Assembly (NCBI GenBank): GCA_029058745.1
Contig: JAIDXM010000010.1
Span: forward strand, 1 to 57,304
Length of the DNA stretch: 57,304 bases
Direction: 5' to 3'
Source of the DNA: Muribaculaceae bacterium
Lineage (GTDB): Bacteria > Bacteroidota > Bacteroidia > Bacteroidales > Muribaculaceae
Shown: in pieces, positions 1-7,991 of the stretch
Numbering within the stretch: the stretch's first letter is position 1
Layout: every line of letters starts with the position of its first letter
Translations under genes and position numbers: made by a program
Notes under the pieces: model-generated
The model's database searches: none
Told to the model about the DNA's origin: nothing
The model's input: only the letters and a program-made list of their open reading frames with translations

Positions 1-59
1 GTATTCAGTTCATCGTATTCTCTGGCAGCTTAAAAAAGGAGGGTGTGCCAAAAACTTAA
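1..59 (+). CDS. 3' end of an unidentified gene cut by the window start
   Basis: Reading from base 3, an open frame runs to a TAA at 57-59 and encodes a tail ending FSGSLKKEGVPKT. The gene starts outside the window, so only about 18 residues are visible and no family can be assigned with confidence. The stop codon sits inside the hairpin at 41-72, a layout seen at the ends of some insertion sequences but also where a terminator overlaps a gene end. A transposase C-terminus is one possibility; chance open frame is another. Confidence 0.3.
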   Translation, partial: IQFIVFSGSLKKEGVPKT

Positions 60-74
60 TTTTGACACACCCCC
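34..74 (-). terminator. Hairpin terminator of the thiF-mscS-protease operon
   Basis: Arms 41-53 and 60-72 pair over 13 positions with one mismatch (GGGTGTG...CACACCC core). Read on the minus strand, the hairpin is followed by a TTTTTT run at 33-38, the layout of an intrinsic terminator for the minus-strand operon ending at 111. The same palindrome could be the end of a mobile element, because a plus-strand frame stops inside it. Confidence 0.6.
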
Positions 75-110
75 ATTATTTTGGTGAAGTGTCCTGGCTC
101 TTCATCACCG

Positions 111-815
111 TCAAGTGCCATACACATTATATGAATTGTCGCGCAGATTAAACACAAACATCTTCCCTTGCAATGTGGCTCCGGAACCTGTTATGTATTT
201 TATGGCTTCCGCTGATTGAACCGAAGCGCATAATGCGGCTGCAGGACCAATCACTCCCGACAAAGAACAAGGAAGCACTCCCCCATCTCCGATACTATCG
301 AAAAAGTCTGTAAAACGCATGTCGCCCGGCAATATTGTCATGACCTGACCATGAAATCCAGACACCCCGGCAATACAACATGGCTTACTGAGGATTCCAC
401 TCACCTCCTCTATCATGGCCTTCGACGAGGGATTGTCTGTGGCATCTATGACGAAATCCACATCCGCCAACAGGTTCAGGGCAAATTCCTTATCAACAAG
501 ACGGTCGAACGCCTCGACACATACCCCGGGATTAAGCCTGCGGATACGGTCTGCAAGAATCTCCGACTTACGTCTTCCAGCATCAGCGGTGTCAAAGAAA
601 TACTGTCTCTGAAGATTTGAGATATCAACCGTGTCATAATCAGCAATTACAAGCTTGCCTACGCCGGCTCCGGCAAGCTGCATGGCCACCATCGAACCCA
701 ACGCCCCGCAACCGACAACCGCGACCTTTGAAGACAGTAGCTTCTCCTGCCCTTCAAGTCCGAATCCATCCAGAGACACTTGTCTCGAATACCTTTGTTT
801 CTCTTCCTGATCCAT
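111..815 (-). CDS. thiF: ThiF/MoeB/HesA-family adenylyltransferase (E1-like)
   Basis: Predicted to adenylate the C-terminal Gly-Gly of a ubiquitin-like sulfur carrier, most likely ThiS of the thiamine operon at 7773. The 234-residue protein has the nucleotide-binding GCGALG at residues 35-40, a DYDTVDISNLQRQ stretch and the TDN triad typical of E1 enzymes. A longer in-frame start at 923 exists, but it overlaps mscS; the MDQEEKQRYSRQ start at 815 matches where family members begin and leaves 16 bases after mscS. The paired CxxC zinc ligands of MoeB and E. coli ThiF are not visible; a single Cys lies in the LPCSLSGVIGP region where the catalytic Cys is expected. It is last in an operon with mscS. 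MoeB or HesA remain alternatives, since no MoaD gene is in the window. Confidence 0.75.
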   Translation of the reverse strand: MDQEEKQRYSRQVSLDGFGLEGQEKLLSSKVAVVGCGALGSMVAMQLAGAGVGKLVIADYDTVDISNLQRQYFFDTADAGRRKSEILADRIRRLNPGVCVEAFDRLVDKEFALNLLADVDFVIDATDNPSSKAMIEEVSGILSKPCCIAGVSGFHGQVMTILPGDMRFTDFFDSIGDGGVLPCSLSGVIGPAAALCASVQSAEAIKYITGSGATLQGKMFVFNLRDNSYNVYGT

Positions 816-831
816 AGCAGTGCCCAAAAGC

Positions 832-1761
832 CTATTCAAATTTGCACATCCCTTTCGGCACATCCGTGAGATGAACGTCAAGTTGCGGGAAGGGGAAGGA
901 GAATCCATTCTCCGGCAATTCATTGTAGAACCGCTCGTTCATACGGAAAAATACAGTCCAATAATCGGACGATTTCACCCAAGCCCTCACCGTGAACGCT
1001 ATGCTGCTGTCAGCGAGCTCTCCCAGTCCCACAAACGCGGCCATACCGGGGTTGTCCTTTATCACCAAATCCTCTTCAGCCAGCATTGACAGTATCACAT
1101 CTTTCGCCTTCGCCGAATCATTGCCATACGAAAGACACACTTTCCAGTCAACCCTTCGGAAATCCTCCTTTGAATAATTGTTGATGGTTCCTGTAGATAA
1201 TCCTCCGTTAGGTATAATGATTTGCTTGTTATCCGCTGTGTTTATCACTGTATTGAATATCTGTATCTCCTTTACAGTCCCGGTAAATCCCTGAACCTCT
1301 ATCAGGTCTCCAACCTTATACGGCTTCAATATCAAAATCAACACGCCACCGGCAAAATTCTGGAGTGTCCCGCTCAATGCCATACCAATGGCGACACCGG
1401 CTGATGCGAATATCGCTATAAAAGAGCTTGTCTCTATACCAAGTATTCCTATTATCGTGATTATCAATATAAAGAACAACAGCATATTGACCAGCGACAA
1501 CACGAAAGTAGTGAGCGACGCATCAACCTTGCGGTTCACCATAATAGAATGAACAAGCCCATATAATTTCTTGATTATAAACTTGCCGACATAAAACACT
1601 AATATAGCTATCAGCAATTTAAACGAAAAATGCACGATTCCGTTTGCAATCGTGGATAGAGCGTCATCAAAACTCAATCCCTTCAAGGAATCGAATATCC
1701 CTTTTGATTCACTCACGGTTTCCGGCAGGGAAACTCCCGGCAGATTTTCTGTCTGTATCAT
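832..1761 (-). CDS. MscS-family mechanosensitive ion channel
   Basis: A small-conductance mechanosensitive channel of the inner membrane that releases solutes on hypo-osmotic shock. The 309-residue protein has three hydrophobic segments (roughly 45-67, 85-107 and 113-150). The pore-lining third helix is Gly/Ala rich (FASAGVAIGMALSGTLQNFAGG), followed by the beta-domain signature KPYKVGDLIEVQG and by IIIPNG. The FPFPQLDVHLT tail is typical of the compact MscS group. It lies 26 bases after the clostripain-like gene and 16 before thiF, so the three are probably one transcript; nothing suggests a functional link among them. Confidence 0.9.
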   Translation of the reverse strand: MIQTENLPGVSLPETVSESKGIFDSLKGLSFDDALSTIANGIVHFSFKLLIAILVFYVGKFIIKKLYGLVHSIMVNRKVDASLTTFVLSLVNMLLFFILIITIIGILGIETSSFIAIFASAGVAIGMALSGTLQNFAGGVLILILKPYKVGDLIEVQGFTGTVKEIQIFNTVINTADNKQIIIPNGGLSTGTINNYSKEDFRRVDWKVCLSYGNDSAKAKDVILSMLAEEDLVIKDNPGMAAFVGLGELADSSIAFTVRAWVKSSDYWTVFFRMNERFYNELPENGFSFPFPQLDVHLTDVPKGMCKFE

Positions 1762-1787
1762 TTGTATTTCTATCGTTTATTGAGTTT

Positions 1788-3038
1788 TCATTTCGCATAA
1801 ACTCTCTTGTACCAGTCAAGAGTCTTATAATAATTGGATTTGTCGGTATTCGACGTGGCATCGAACACATGGCATGACACCCCGGAATAATTTTCTTCAG
1901 GAATAGGTCTGTAATTGAAATCCTGTGGTGTGGCCGCACTCCATATAACGAATTCAGTCATGGCTTTGTTGAAATCCGACATGTCCGGAGTTTCCTGTCC
2001 CAAGACAGCCATCCGTTCCGTATATTGACCGAAATCGTAAAACGGGCCTATGCGCCCTCGCGAATAACACTGCAACCCTACAGTGCCAACCGCCGACTCC
2101 ACTCCCGAGTAAGCGGCCTTGCAACATTCCGCCACAGCCTCTATTTGCCTCTCCGACAATACAGATATCGTAGCAACTCGGTAGCCTGAACTCGGATGTT
2201 CCGAATAATATCTGAAAAACTGTTGAGCCGCTCCAACAAGGTCAGACTCTTCTCTCAATATATATGGCAACGTAAGGTCATAGGGCATACCGGGAGTGAA
2301 TACCTCTGTCGGATACCCTACGAAATAGTCACACTTGTCCCTGAATTCATAGGCTGTCTCTATTCCGGCCATGTAACATGCGTCAAACCATATAAAGCTG
2401 AACAGGCCTTCGGGAATGGCATCTGCAAGCTCGTCTATGTCTATTTCGTCATAGTACGACGGATTCTTGTCTTTATCGTTGTCTGAACCAAAAGAATACA
2501 CACCAGGAATTGGCCTTTCCACAACACCGTCTCCCCTTGTGGCATGTGTAGAAAAAGATGGGTCGATTCCTGTCCCATGCGACCAGAAAATCAATCCATA
2601 CGACTCTGCATCCCTCTCTTGAACCATATCGGACACCACTTGCGTGATACGTCTTGGATCGGTGGAATAATATTCCTTATCATATTCCTTGACCACCTCA
2701 AAGACACATTCTCCGGAAGGTGTCCTCACAATCTCCGATAAGACCGGATTGCCATATCTTGTCACCTCATAGACAAGCATCGACACGCCCTCAAGGTCCA
2801 TTCCTGACGCAGCCGACAGCATCTCTACTTTATCGTCAAGCAGATTATCATATAAATTATTGGAAGCCACGGCATAAAGCAATACAGTCTTCTTTCGACA
2901 GACTCGACCGGCACCCGGCTCATCTGGTTTGTTATTATCCCTGTCACACGATGTAAAAGAGATGGATAATAACATAGTCGCCAATACGCCTGGCAATATT
3001 ACTGTTCTCATATTTAATTTACTGTCAATTCTTTTCAC
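1788..3038 (-). CDS. Clostripain-like (peptidase C11) lipoprotein
   Basis: A predicted surface or periplasmic cysteine protease of clan CD. The N-terminus is a lipoprotein signal ending at Cys31 (SISFTSC), so the protein is membrane anchored. The His-Cys dyad appears as WSHGTG (His154) and WFDACYMAG (Cys221), each after a hydrophobic strand, as in clostripain. The 416-residue length fits Bacteroides C11 lipoproteins. An internal Met at residue 10 could be the real start and would give a more usual signal peptide. It is the first gene of the minus-strand operon; no clear -7 box was found upstream. C11 enzymes usually cleave after Arg or Lys, but substrate preference cannot be read here. Confidence 0.85.
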   Translation of the reverse strand: MKRIDSKLNMRTVILPGVLATMLLSISFTSCDRDNNKPDEPGAGRVCRKKTVLLYAVASNNLYDNLLDDKVEMLSAASGMDLEGVSMLVYEVTRYGNPVLSEIVRTPSGECVFEVVKEYDKEYYSTDPRRITQVVSDMVQERDAESYGLIFWSHGTGIDPSFSTHATRGDGVVERPIPGVYSFGSDNDKDKNPSYYDEIDIDELADAIPEGLFSFIWFDACYMAGIETAYEFRDKCDYFVGYPTEVFTPGMPYDLTLPYILREESDLVGAAQQFFRYYSEHPSSGYRVATISVLSERQIEAVAECCKAAYSGVESAVGTVGLQCYSRGRIGPFYDFGQYTERMAVLGQETPDMSDFNKAMTEFVIWSAATPQDFNYRPIPEENYSGVSCHVFDATSNTDKSNYYKTLDWYKRVYAK

Positions 3039-3413
3039 GTGCCATCCTCAAGCAAAAAGAATCCCTTATAAATTTCACACTACTTTCACACCATATTAAC
3101 GTCTGAATTACCACAAGATTATATCATTCATTATTTTTCTGCCTCACTTCAATGACAAATGAGGTTAAAGTTTTTTGAACCCAATGTAAAACATGAGGAA
3201 ATATTCAATCCCGCCGCATCAGAGCCTTTTTCTTAACATGCCCTTAAATCAAATATTTTTTTTGTGAAAACATATTATTTTCACATTTAATTGTTAAATT
3301 TGCACTCGAATGTTAAAATCGCTAATAAACATTGTGCGGTTTTAATTGTTAAATCTATGTAACAAATATGGAATTGGGTTAAGTCGGCTCTTTTCCTCTT
3401 AATATAAAATGAG
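3039..3413. other. Divergent intergenic region with repeated motif upstream of the sensor kinase
   Basis: This 375-base gap separates the minus-strand protease operon from the plus-strand two-component genes and must hold both promoters. A 14-base motif, TTTAATTGTTAAAT, occurs exactly at 3286-3299 and 3341-3354, 55 bases apart, with a weaker TGTTAAAA copy at 3311-3318. The first copy overlaps a -7-like TAAATTTG at 3295-3302, but no good -33 element is correctly spaced. No ORF or hairpin terminator was recognised. Confidence 0.5.
3286..3354 (+). promoter_or_regulatory. Direct repeats TTTAATTGTTAAAT with -7-like box (putative operator)
   Basis: Two exact 14-base repeats at 3286-3299 and 3341-3354 flank a third partial copy. 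The spacing of 55 bases is close to five helical turns, so a dimeric regulator could bind both on one face. The overlap with TAAATTTG (3295-3302) suggests control of the downstream two-component operon, possibly by its own response regulator. Function is inferred from repetition and position only. Confidence 0.4.
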
Positions 3414-4952
3414 ATGAAGAAATCGATAATCTGGCTTCTGACAATTGTCATGTCGATCACATTCGGAGCACTACTCTATTTTCAGATCATGTATCTTGAG
3501 AACATGGTCAATATGAGAGATGCGCAATTCTCCGAAATTGTGATGAGATCGCTGTCTTCCACTTCATCCTTCCTTGAGAAAAAGGAGACACTCCATTTTC
3601 TCGAGGAAGACGTCAATATTATAGAATCAAGCATTTTCGACAAATCGCCGGCTTCTTCCGGCGGTGAGAATCTCAGATATACGATAGAGCACCCTGACGG
3701 GACTGTAACAAAGTACACACTTGCCGCCGAAACCGACCGGTCGAAGCAAGATCCGTCAAAAATGACCTTCCCCTCTCCCACCGGAAGTGTCCAAAGCCAC
3801 TATCGTGACATGCAGGAGGTCATCAGATCTCAATATCTCTATCAGAGGGAACTTCTTAACGAGGTTATCCTGTCTATACTTAGGGATGCCGGACTACGCC
3901 CCGTTTTCGAACGGGCAGACTCGACTGTTATCAAAAACTATCTTGCGTCTGAACTCGCAAGCTATGGCCTTGACGTTCCTTTTGCATTCGCAGTGACAAG
4001 TGCGAAGGGCGCGATTATATATGCCACTGACGGTTATGAGGAAAACGACGGAAAACCTCAATATTCGCAGGTGCTCTTCCCCAACACCGACAATCAGCTA
4101 CGCCTTAATGTGGAATTCCCGACGAAGAGTTCCTATATTTTCTCCTCAGTTAGATTCATAATCCCTACCCTGGCATTCACCCTGATTCTCCTTGTGATTT
4201 TCCTTTACACAATCATACTCGCGTTCCGTCAGAAAAAACTTACAGAAATGAAGACTGACTTCATCAACAATATGACCCATGAACTTAAGACACCCATTTC
4301 AACTATATCTCTGGCCGCCCAAATGCTCAATGACGATTCTGTAAGGAAATCCCCGTCTTCTCTGAAGCACCTATCTCAAGTGATTGGAGACGAGTCGAAA
4401 AGACTAAGATTTCAGGTAGAGAAGGTATTGCAGATGTCTGTGTTCGACAACTCAGGGTCTGCCTTGAAATTCACCGACATAGACGCAAATATGATTATAC
4501 AGAATGTGGTGAACACTTTCAAGATAAAAGTTGAGAAATACGGTGGCTCAATAACCACAAATCTCAATGCCGAGGATTCTGTTGTAAATGTTGATGAAAT
4601 GCATTTCACCAACATAATCTACAATCTCCTTGACAATGCGGTGAAATACATGAAAGAGGATGAGGAACCAAAGCTTTCCATCTCCACTCGCAACACTGAG
4701 GCAGGCAAGTTCGAGATAAGGATTGCCGACAACGGAATCGGCATCAAAAAAGAGGATCTCAAGAGAATCTTTGAAAAATTCTACCGTGTATCTACCGGCA
4801 ACCGTCATGATGTCAAAGGATTCGGTCTCGGTCTCGCATACGTGAAAAAGATGGTCACAATATTTGATGGAGCCATTAATGCGGAAAGCGAACTCGGGAA
4901 AGGATCCACGTTCATCATTACGCTTCCCCTCTCCAAACCATCTGAATCATAA
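3414..4952 (+). CDS. rprX: Sensor histidine kinase, RprX-like
   Basis: Inner-membrane sensor of a two-component system. The 512-residue protein has an N-terminal membrane segment (about 7-27), a periplasmic region of roughly 220 residues, a second membrane segment (about 245-268), then a HisKA dimerisation domain with the phosphorylated His289 in NNMTHELKTP. The ATPase domain follows, with an N box (NIIYNLLDNAVKY), G1 (ADNGIGI), an F box (FEKFYR) and G2 (GFGLGLAYVKK). No HAMP or PAS domain is obvious. The partner response regulator starts 37 bases downstream. Pairing, length and genus-level context resemble Bacteroides RprX; the symbol is by resemblance only and the sensed signal is unknown. 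Confidence 0.85.
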   Translation: MKKSIIWLLTIVMSITFGALLYFQIMYLENMVNMRDAQFSEIVMRSLSSTSSFLEKKETLHFLEEDVNIIESSIFDKSPASSGGENLRYTIEHPDGTVTKYTLAAETDRSKQDPSKMTFPSPTGSVQSHYRDMQEVIRSQYLYQRELLNEVILSILRDAGLRPVFERADSTVIKNYLASELASYGLDVPFAFAVTSAKGAIIYATDGYEENDGKPQYSQVLFPNTDNQLRLNVEFPTKSSYIFSSVRFIIPTLAFTLILLVIFLYTIILAFRQKKLTEMKTDFINNMTHELKTPISTISLAAQMLNDDSVRKSPSSLKHLSQVIGDESKRLRFQVEKVLQMSVFDNSGSALKFTDIDANMIIQNVVNTFKIKVEKYGGSITTNLNAEDSVVNVDEMHFTNIIYNLLDNAVKYMKEDEEPKLSISTRNTEAGKFEIRIADNGIGIKKEDLKRIFEKFYRVSTGNRHDVKGFGLGLAYVKKMVTIFDGAINAESELGKGSTFIITLPLSKPSES

Positions 4953-4989
4953 TTCTATATATCTGAAATATTTTAAATTACATATTGTT

Positions 4990-5703
4990 ATGGAAGATAA
5001 ACTGAAAATACTGCTTTGCGAGGACGACGAAAACCTGGGCATGTTGCTGAGAGAATTCCTACAAGCCAAGGGTTTCAACGCCGACCTATATCCCGATGGA
5101 GAAAAAGGGTATAAAGCCTTCCTTAAAGGGAAATACGATTTGTGTGTGCTCGATGTGATGATGCCTAAGAAAGATGGCTTCACTCTTGCACAAGAAATCA
5201 GAAACGTCAACGGTGAGGTGCCCATTATTTTCCTTACCGCGAAAGCCCTGAAGGAAGATGTACTCGAGGGATTCAAACTCGGTGCGGATGACTACATCAC
5301 CAAACCCTTCTCAATGGAGGAACTCGTTTTTCGCATCGGAGCGATTCTACGTCGCGTGAAAGGAAAGAAGGATAAAGAAATAACTCTTTATAAAATCGGG
5401 AAATACACTTTCGACACTCAAAAACAGGTGCTGATTTCCGACAGCAAGACTCAGAAGTTGACCACCAAGGAATCTGAACTCCTTGCCCTCCTTTGCTCTC
5501 ACGTCAACGAAATCCTTGAACGCAACTTTGCACTAAAGTCAATCTGGATTGACGACAATTATTTCAACGCGAGAAGTATGGACGTGTATATCACGAAACT
5601 ACGGAAGCTTCTGAAAGATGACCCGAACATCGAAATCATCAACATCCACGGCAAAGGTTATAAGCTGATTGCTCCGGATGGCTCTTCCTCCGAAGATGCC
5701 TGA
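4990..5703 (+). CDS. rprY: OmpR-family response regulator, RprY-like
   Basis: DNA-binding partner of the upstream kinase. The 237-residue protein has a receiver domain with the acidic pocket at Glu11-Asp12-Asp13, the phosphoacceptor Asp55 in VLDVMMPKKDG, a conserved Thr in FLTAKA and Lys in YITKPFS. A winged-helix output domain follows (LTTKESELLALLCSHVNEI, then RSMDVYITKLRKLL). An upstream in-frame ATG at 4864 lies inside the kinase gene; the start at 4990 matches the usual receiver beginning (MEDKLKILLCEDDE). The repeats at 3286 and 3341 are candidates for its own binding site. RprY assignment is by resemblance. Confidence 0.85.
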   Translation: MEDKLKILLCEDDENLGMLLREFLQAKGFNADLYPDGEKGYKAFLKGKYDLCVLDVMMPKKDGFTLAQEIRNVNGEVPIIFLTAKALKEDVLEGFKLGADDYITKPFSMEELVFRIGAILRRVKGKKDKEITLYKIGKYTFDTQKQVLISDSKTQKLTTKESELLALLCSHVNEILERNFALKSIWIDDNYFNARSMDVYITKLRKLLKDDPNIEIINIHGKGYKLIAPDGSSSEDA

Positions 5704-5744
5704 CATCTTATGGGTAAACTCTCCAATTATTCACACAGGGAGTT

Positions 5745-5845
5745 TTCCTACAAAGTCCGTTCCTTAAAATCAAGGTCAGTGTCACGTCGCCTATTATAAT
5801 ATGGCAAGCCGCTATCCATGATTTTAAGGAACGCTTTTGTAGGAA
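5745..5845. repeat. Long imperfect inverted repeat, 27-28 base arms
   Basis: Arms 5745-5772 and 5819-5845 are reverse complements except for one indel and one or two mismatches in the middle, separated by 46 bases. Outer cores TTCCTACAAA and inner TTCCTTAAAATCA pair exactly. No U-run follows the hairpin, so it is not a standard intrinsic terminator. It lies between rprY and the acyltransferase gene and contains no ORF. A miniature non-autonomous element, a structured RNA or a protein-binding repeat are all possible. Confidence 0.6.
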
Positions 5846-5894
5846 GATTCCAACTGTATTCCTGATTGGACTACCACTGAAAAATATTTTTTCT

Positions 5895-5902
5895 TAACTT
5901 TG
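5895..5902 (+). promoter_or_regulatory. Bacteroidetes -7 box TAACTTTG just before the acyltransferase
   Basis: An exact TAnnTTTG match ends only four bases before the ATG at 5907. By the usual spacing, transcription would start at or next to the start codon, giving a leaderless or nearly leaderless mRNA. No well-spaced TTTG -33 element is visible (nearest TTG at 5866-5868 is 26 bases away). Confidence 0.5.
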
Positions 5903-5906
5903 CAAC

Positions 5907-6641
5907 ATGAAAGCATTCTACAGAATATATCAATGGCTCATAGCAGCTCCGATTTTTATTGCCGTCACATTTGTCACCGCAATAATCACAAGCCTGGGGT
6001 CTCTGTTCTCCGGCACACATTTCTGGGGGTATTACCCGGCCCACATCTGGGCGCGTTTCTGTTGTTGGCTCGCGCTTGTAAGAGTGAAAGTGAATGGGAG
6101 GGAAAACATCGACAAGGACACCTCTTATATTTTTGTGGCAAACCATCAGGGAGCATTCGACATATGGTCAATCTACGGGTATCTTGACCACAACTTCAAA
6201 TGGCTCATGAAAAAGGAGCTTGAGAGAATATTCATGGTAGGTCCGGCTTGTAAACGAGCCGGACACATATTCGTGGATGATTCCAACCTGCATGCCATCA
6301 AACAGACCATAGCAGAAGCGGAAAACACTCTCAAAGACGGAATGTCACTGGTTATATTCCCGGAAGGAAGCAGGTCGTGGGACGGAAAGATGATTCCTTT
6401 TAAAAGAGGTGCTTTCATGCTCGCGTCTGAGTTCAAGCTTCCGGTGGTGCCAATCACTATCGACGGCAGCTTTGCAAGGATGCCTCGATTCTCTTACAAT
6501 ATTTCACCCGGCAAAATTAATCTTACGATTCACAAACCTATCTTTCCCGAAGGCAGAGGATTCAACACTAAGGCCCTGATGAAGCAATGCCGGGAAGCGA
6601 TAAATTCCGCCTTGCCTTCTCAAGACAGGGATCCTGAATAA
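5907..6641 (+). CDS. plsC: 1-acyl-sn-glycerol-3-phosphate acyltransferase (PlsC family)
   Basis: Transfers an acyl chain to lysophosphatidic acid, making phosphatidic acid at the inner membrane. The HX4D motif is NHQGAFD with His80 and Asp85; the glycerophosphate-binding FPEGSRS motif and a later VVPITIDGS block follow with normal spacing. The N-terminus carries a membrane segment (about 10-33). At 244 residues it has the common length. The product feeds CdsA, encoded at 23754. It could instead acylate another lysolipid, since this family is broad. Confidence 0.88.
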   Translation: MKAFYRIYQWLIAAPIFIAVTFVTAIITSLGSLFSGTHFWGYYPAHIWARFCCWLALVRVKVNGRENIDKDTSYIFVANHQGAFDIWSIYGYLDHNFKWLMKKELERIFMVGPACKRAGHIFVDDSNLHAIKQTIAEAENTLKDGMSLVIFPEGSRSWDGKMIPFKRGAFMLASEFKLPVVPITIDGSFARMPRFSYNISPGKINLTIHKPIFPEGRGFNTKALMKQCREAINSALPSQDRDPE

Positions 6642-6730
6642 ATCCCCCAATCTGAATTTACTCATATACGCTGTCCCCTGAAAATTAATCTCCTGAAATA
6701 ATCAATCAATAAAAATAAATCTTCCTAATA

Positions 6731-6763
6731 ATTGTAATTTATCGGATTTTATTCGTAACTTTG
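6731..6763 (+). promoter_or_regulatory. Promoter of the thiamine operon
   Basis: ATTG at 6731-6734 and TAACTTTG at 6756-6763 are separated by 21 bases, close to the Bacteroidetes -33/-7 layout. The predicted start, near 6770, would place the whole TPP aptamer at the 5' end of the transcript. Confidence 0.65.
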
Positions 6764-6769
6764 CCCTCG

Positions 6770-6846
6770 AAGCAGGGGTGCCCTACCATTCGGGCTGAGA
6801 TTATACCCTGTGAACCTGATGCGGATAATACCGATGAAGGGAGCTT
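6770..6846 (+). promoter_or_regulatory. TPP riboswitch (THI element)
   Basis: The conserved THI-box blocks are all present: GGGGTGCCC, GGGCTGAGATTATACCC, TGAACCTGATGCGGATAATACC and GATGAAGGGA. Flanking AAGC (6770-6773) and GCTT (6843-6846) can form the closing P1 stem. It binds thiamine pyrophosphate and is expected to switch off the downstream thiD-thiH operon when the cofactor is plentiful. Confidence 0.96.
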
Positions 6847-6894
6847 CTTTAAAGTCGTCTTTTTATTTTTTTGCGACATAAGGAAACGGTCCGA

Positions 6895-6915
6895 CTCAGG
6901 TTGAACCGTTTTTTT
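6895..6915 (+). terminator. Expression-platform terminator of the TPP riboswitch
   Basis: AACGGT (6895-6900) pairs with ACCGTT (6905-6910); with surrounding bases the stem runs about nine pairs, and a run of seven T follows to 6915, directly before thiD. This placement supports control by transcription attenuation. The alternative, antiterminating fold was not worked out; a GTCG...CGAC pair upstream (6854-6877) may take part. Confidence 0.65.
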
Positions 6916-6920
6916 ATGCA

Positions 6921-7769
6921 ATGAAAGATAAACTGATTTCGATACTGACAATCGCAGGCTCCGACTCTTCCGGGGGAGCCGGGATACAAGCTGACATAAA
7001 AGCAGCCGACCTTTGCAACGTGTATGCATCTTCGGCCATTACCGCTGTCACCGCACAAAGCACGTCGCGTGTGAATCGGGTTATCCCCATATCAGAGCGA
7101 GACCTCCGCGCACAACTGGACTCAATCATTGAAGACGGTTATCCTGATGCCATAAAAATCGGAATGACCGGCTCGCCGCAGAATGCCTTGGCAATCGACT
7201 CCTTCCTTGACAAGGCTACCTCCATTCCGATTGTCATCGACCCAGTATTGTCATCCACAAGCGGAGCGGACCTCAATCTGCAGCAGAAACAGGTCATCAG
7301 TATTTACAACAACCGATTATTCCCAAAGGCTTCCGTTGTCACCCCTAATCTTATCGAGGCGGCAGTCTTCCTTGGTGAAAACCGCGACATGTTTCTCGAC
7401 CTTGATGAAGACGGGATAACGGAGATCGCAACACGATTTCTGAAAATGAGCAAGAGCTGTGGCGTGGTTCTAAAAGGCGGACATCTCTCCGGCGACACAG
7501 TCACCGATGTGTTGGCATGCTATGATGACAATGGACGTGTCCAGACCACGAAACACTCATCTGTTAAAATAGACTGTCGCAACCTTCACGGATCCGGATG
7601 CACCTTATCAACTCTGCTCGCATGCGAACTCGCGAAAGGCTCTGACTACGAATCCGCCTTCCATAAGGCAGAGCGTATGATGAACAATATAATAGAGCGA
7701 AGCATTGGATATGAATACGGCACATCATCATATGGGCCTTTAAATGTAAACAACTACTTAACAAGATAG
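6921..7769 (+). CDS. thiD: Hydroxymethylpyrimidine/phosphomethylpyrimidine kinase
   Basis: Phosphorylates HMP and HMP-P to the pyrimidine diphosphate used by ThiE. The 282-residue ribokinase-fold protein opens with the family signature LTIAGSDSSGGAGIQADIKA and ends with the anion-hole/catalytic block LHGSGCTLSTLLACELAKG. VIDPVLSS and VTPNLIEA are also typical. It is the first gene after the riboswitch and lies three bases before thiS. Confidence 0.95.
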   Translation: MKDKLISILTIAGSDSSGGAGIQADIKAADLCNVYASSAITAVTAQSTSRVNRVIPISERDLRAQLDSIIEDGYPDAIKIGMTGSPQNALAIDSFLDKATSIPIVIDPVLSSTSGADLNLQQKQVISIYNNRLFPKASVVTPNLIEAAVFLGENRDMFLDLDEDGITEIATRFLKMSKSCGVVLKGGHLSGDTVTDVLACYDDNGRVQTTKHSSVKIDCRNLHGSGCTLSTLLACELAKGSDYESAFHKAERMMNNIIERSIGYEYGTSSYGPLNVNNYLTR

Positions 7770-7772
7770 CAT

Positions 7773-7976
7773 ATGAACATAATTCTCAACAACACCCCAG
7801 CCACACTGCCACACGATAATATGAGTCTGGAAGACCTTATAGTATGGAAAGGATGGAAGCGTGAAGGCACGGCCATTGCAGTCAATGACATACTCATCAC
7901 GAGAGAGAAATGGAAACTGACAAAGCTTTCTAATCTCGACCGAGTCACAGTCATAACCGCCGCTTTCGGAGGATAA
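7773..7976 (+). CDS. thiS: Sulfur carrier protein ThiS
   Basis: Small ubiquitin-like protein that carries sulfur as a C-terminal thiocarboxylate for thiazole synthesis by ThiG. It is 67 residues long and ends in the required Gly-Gly (ITAAFGG). The AVNDILITREKWKLTKLSNLDRV middle matches the beta-grasp core of ThiS. Charging needs an E1 enzyme, which is absent from this operon; the ThiF-like protein at 111-815 is the candidate. Confidence 0.95.
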   Translation: MNIILNNTPATLPHDNMSLEDLIVWKGWKREGTAIAVNDILITREKWKLTKLSNLDRVTVITAAFGG

Positions 7977-7991
7977 CTAAAATAGAAAGAC

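Noticed and set aside
4864..4989. N-terminal extension of the response regulator
   Set aside because: The added residues come from the out-of-frame end of the kinase gene; the receiver domain starts normally at 4990.
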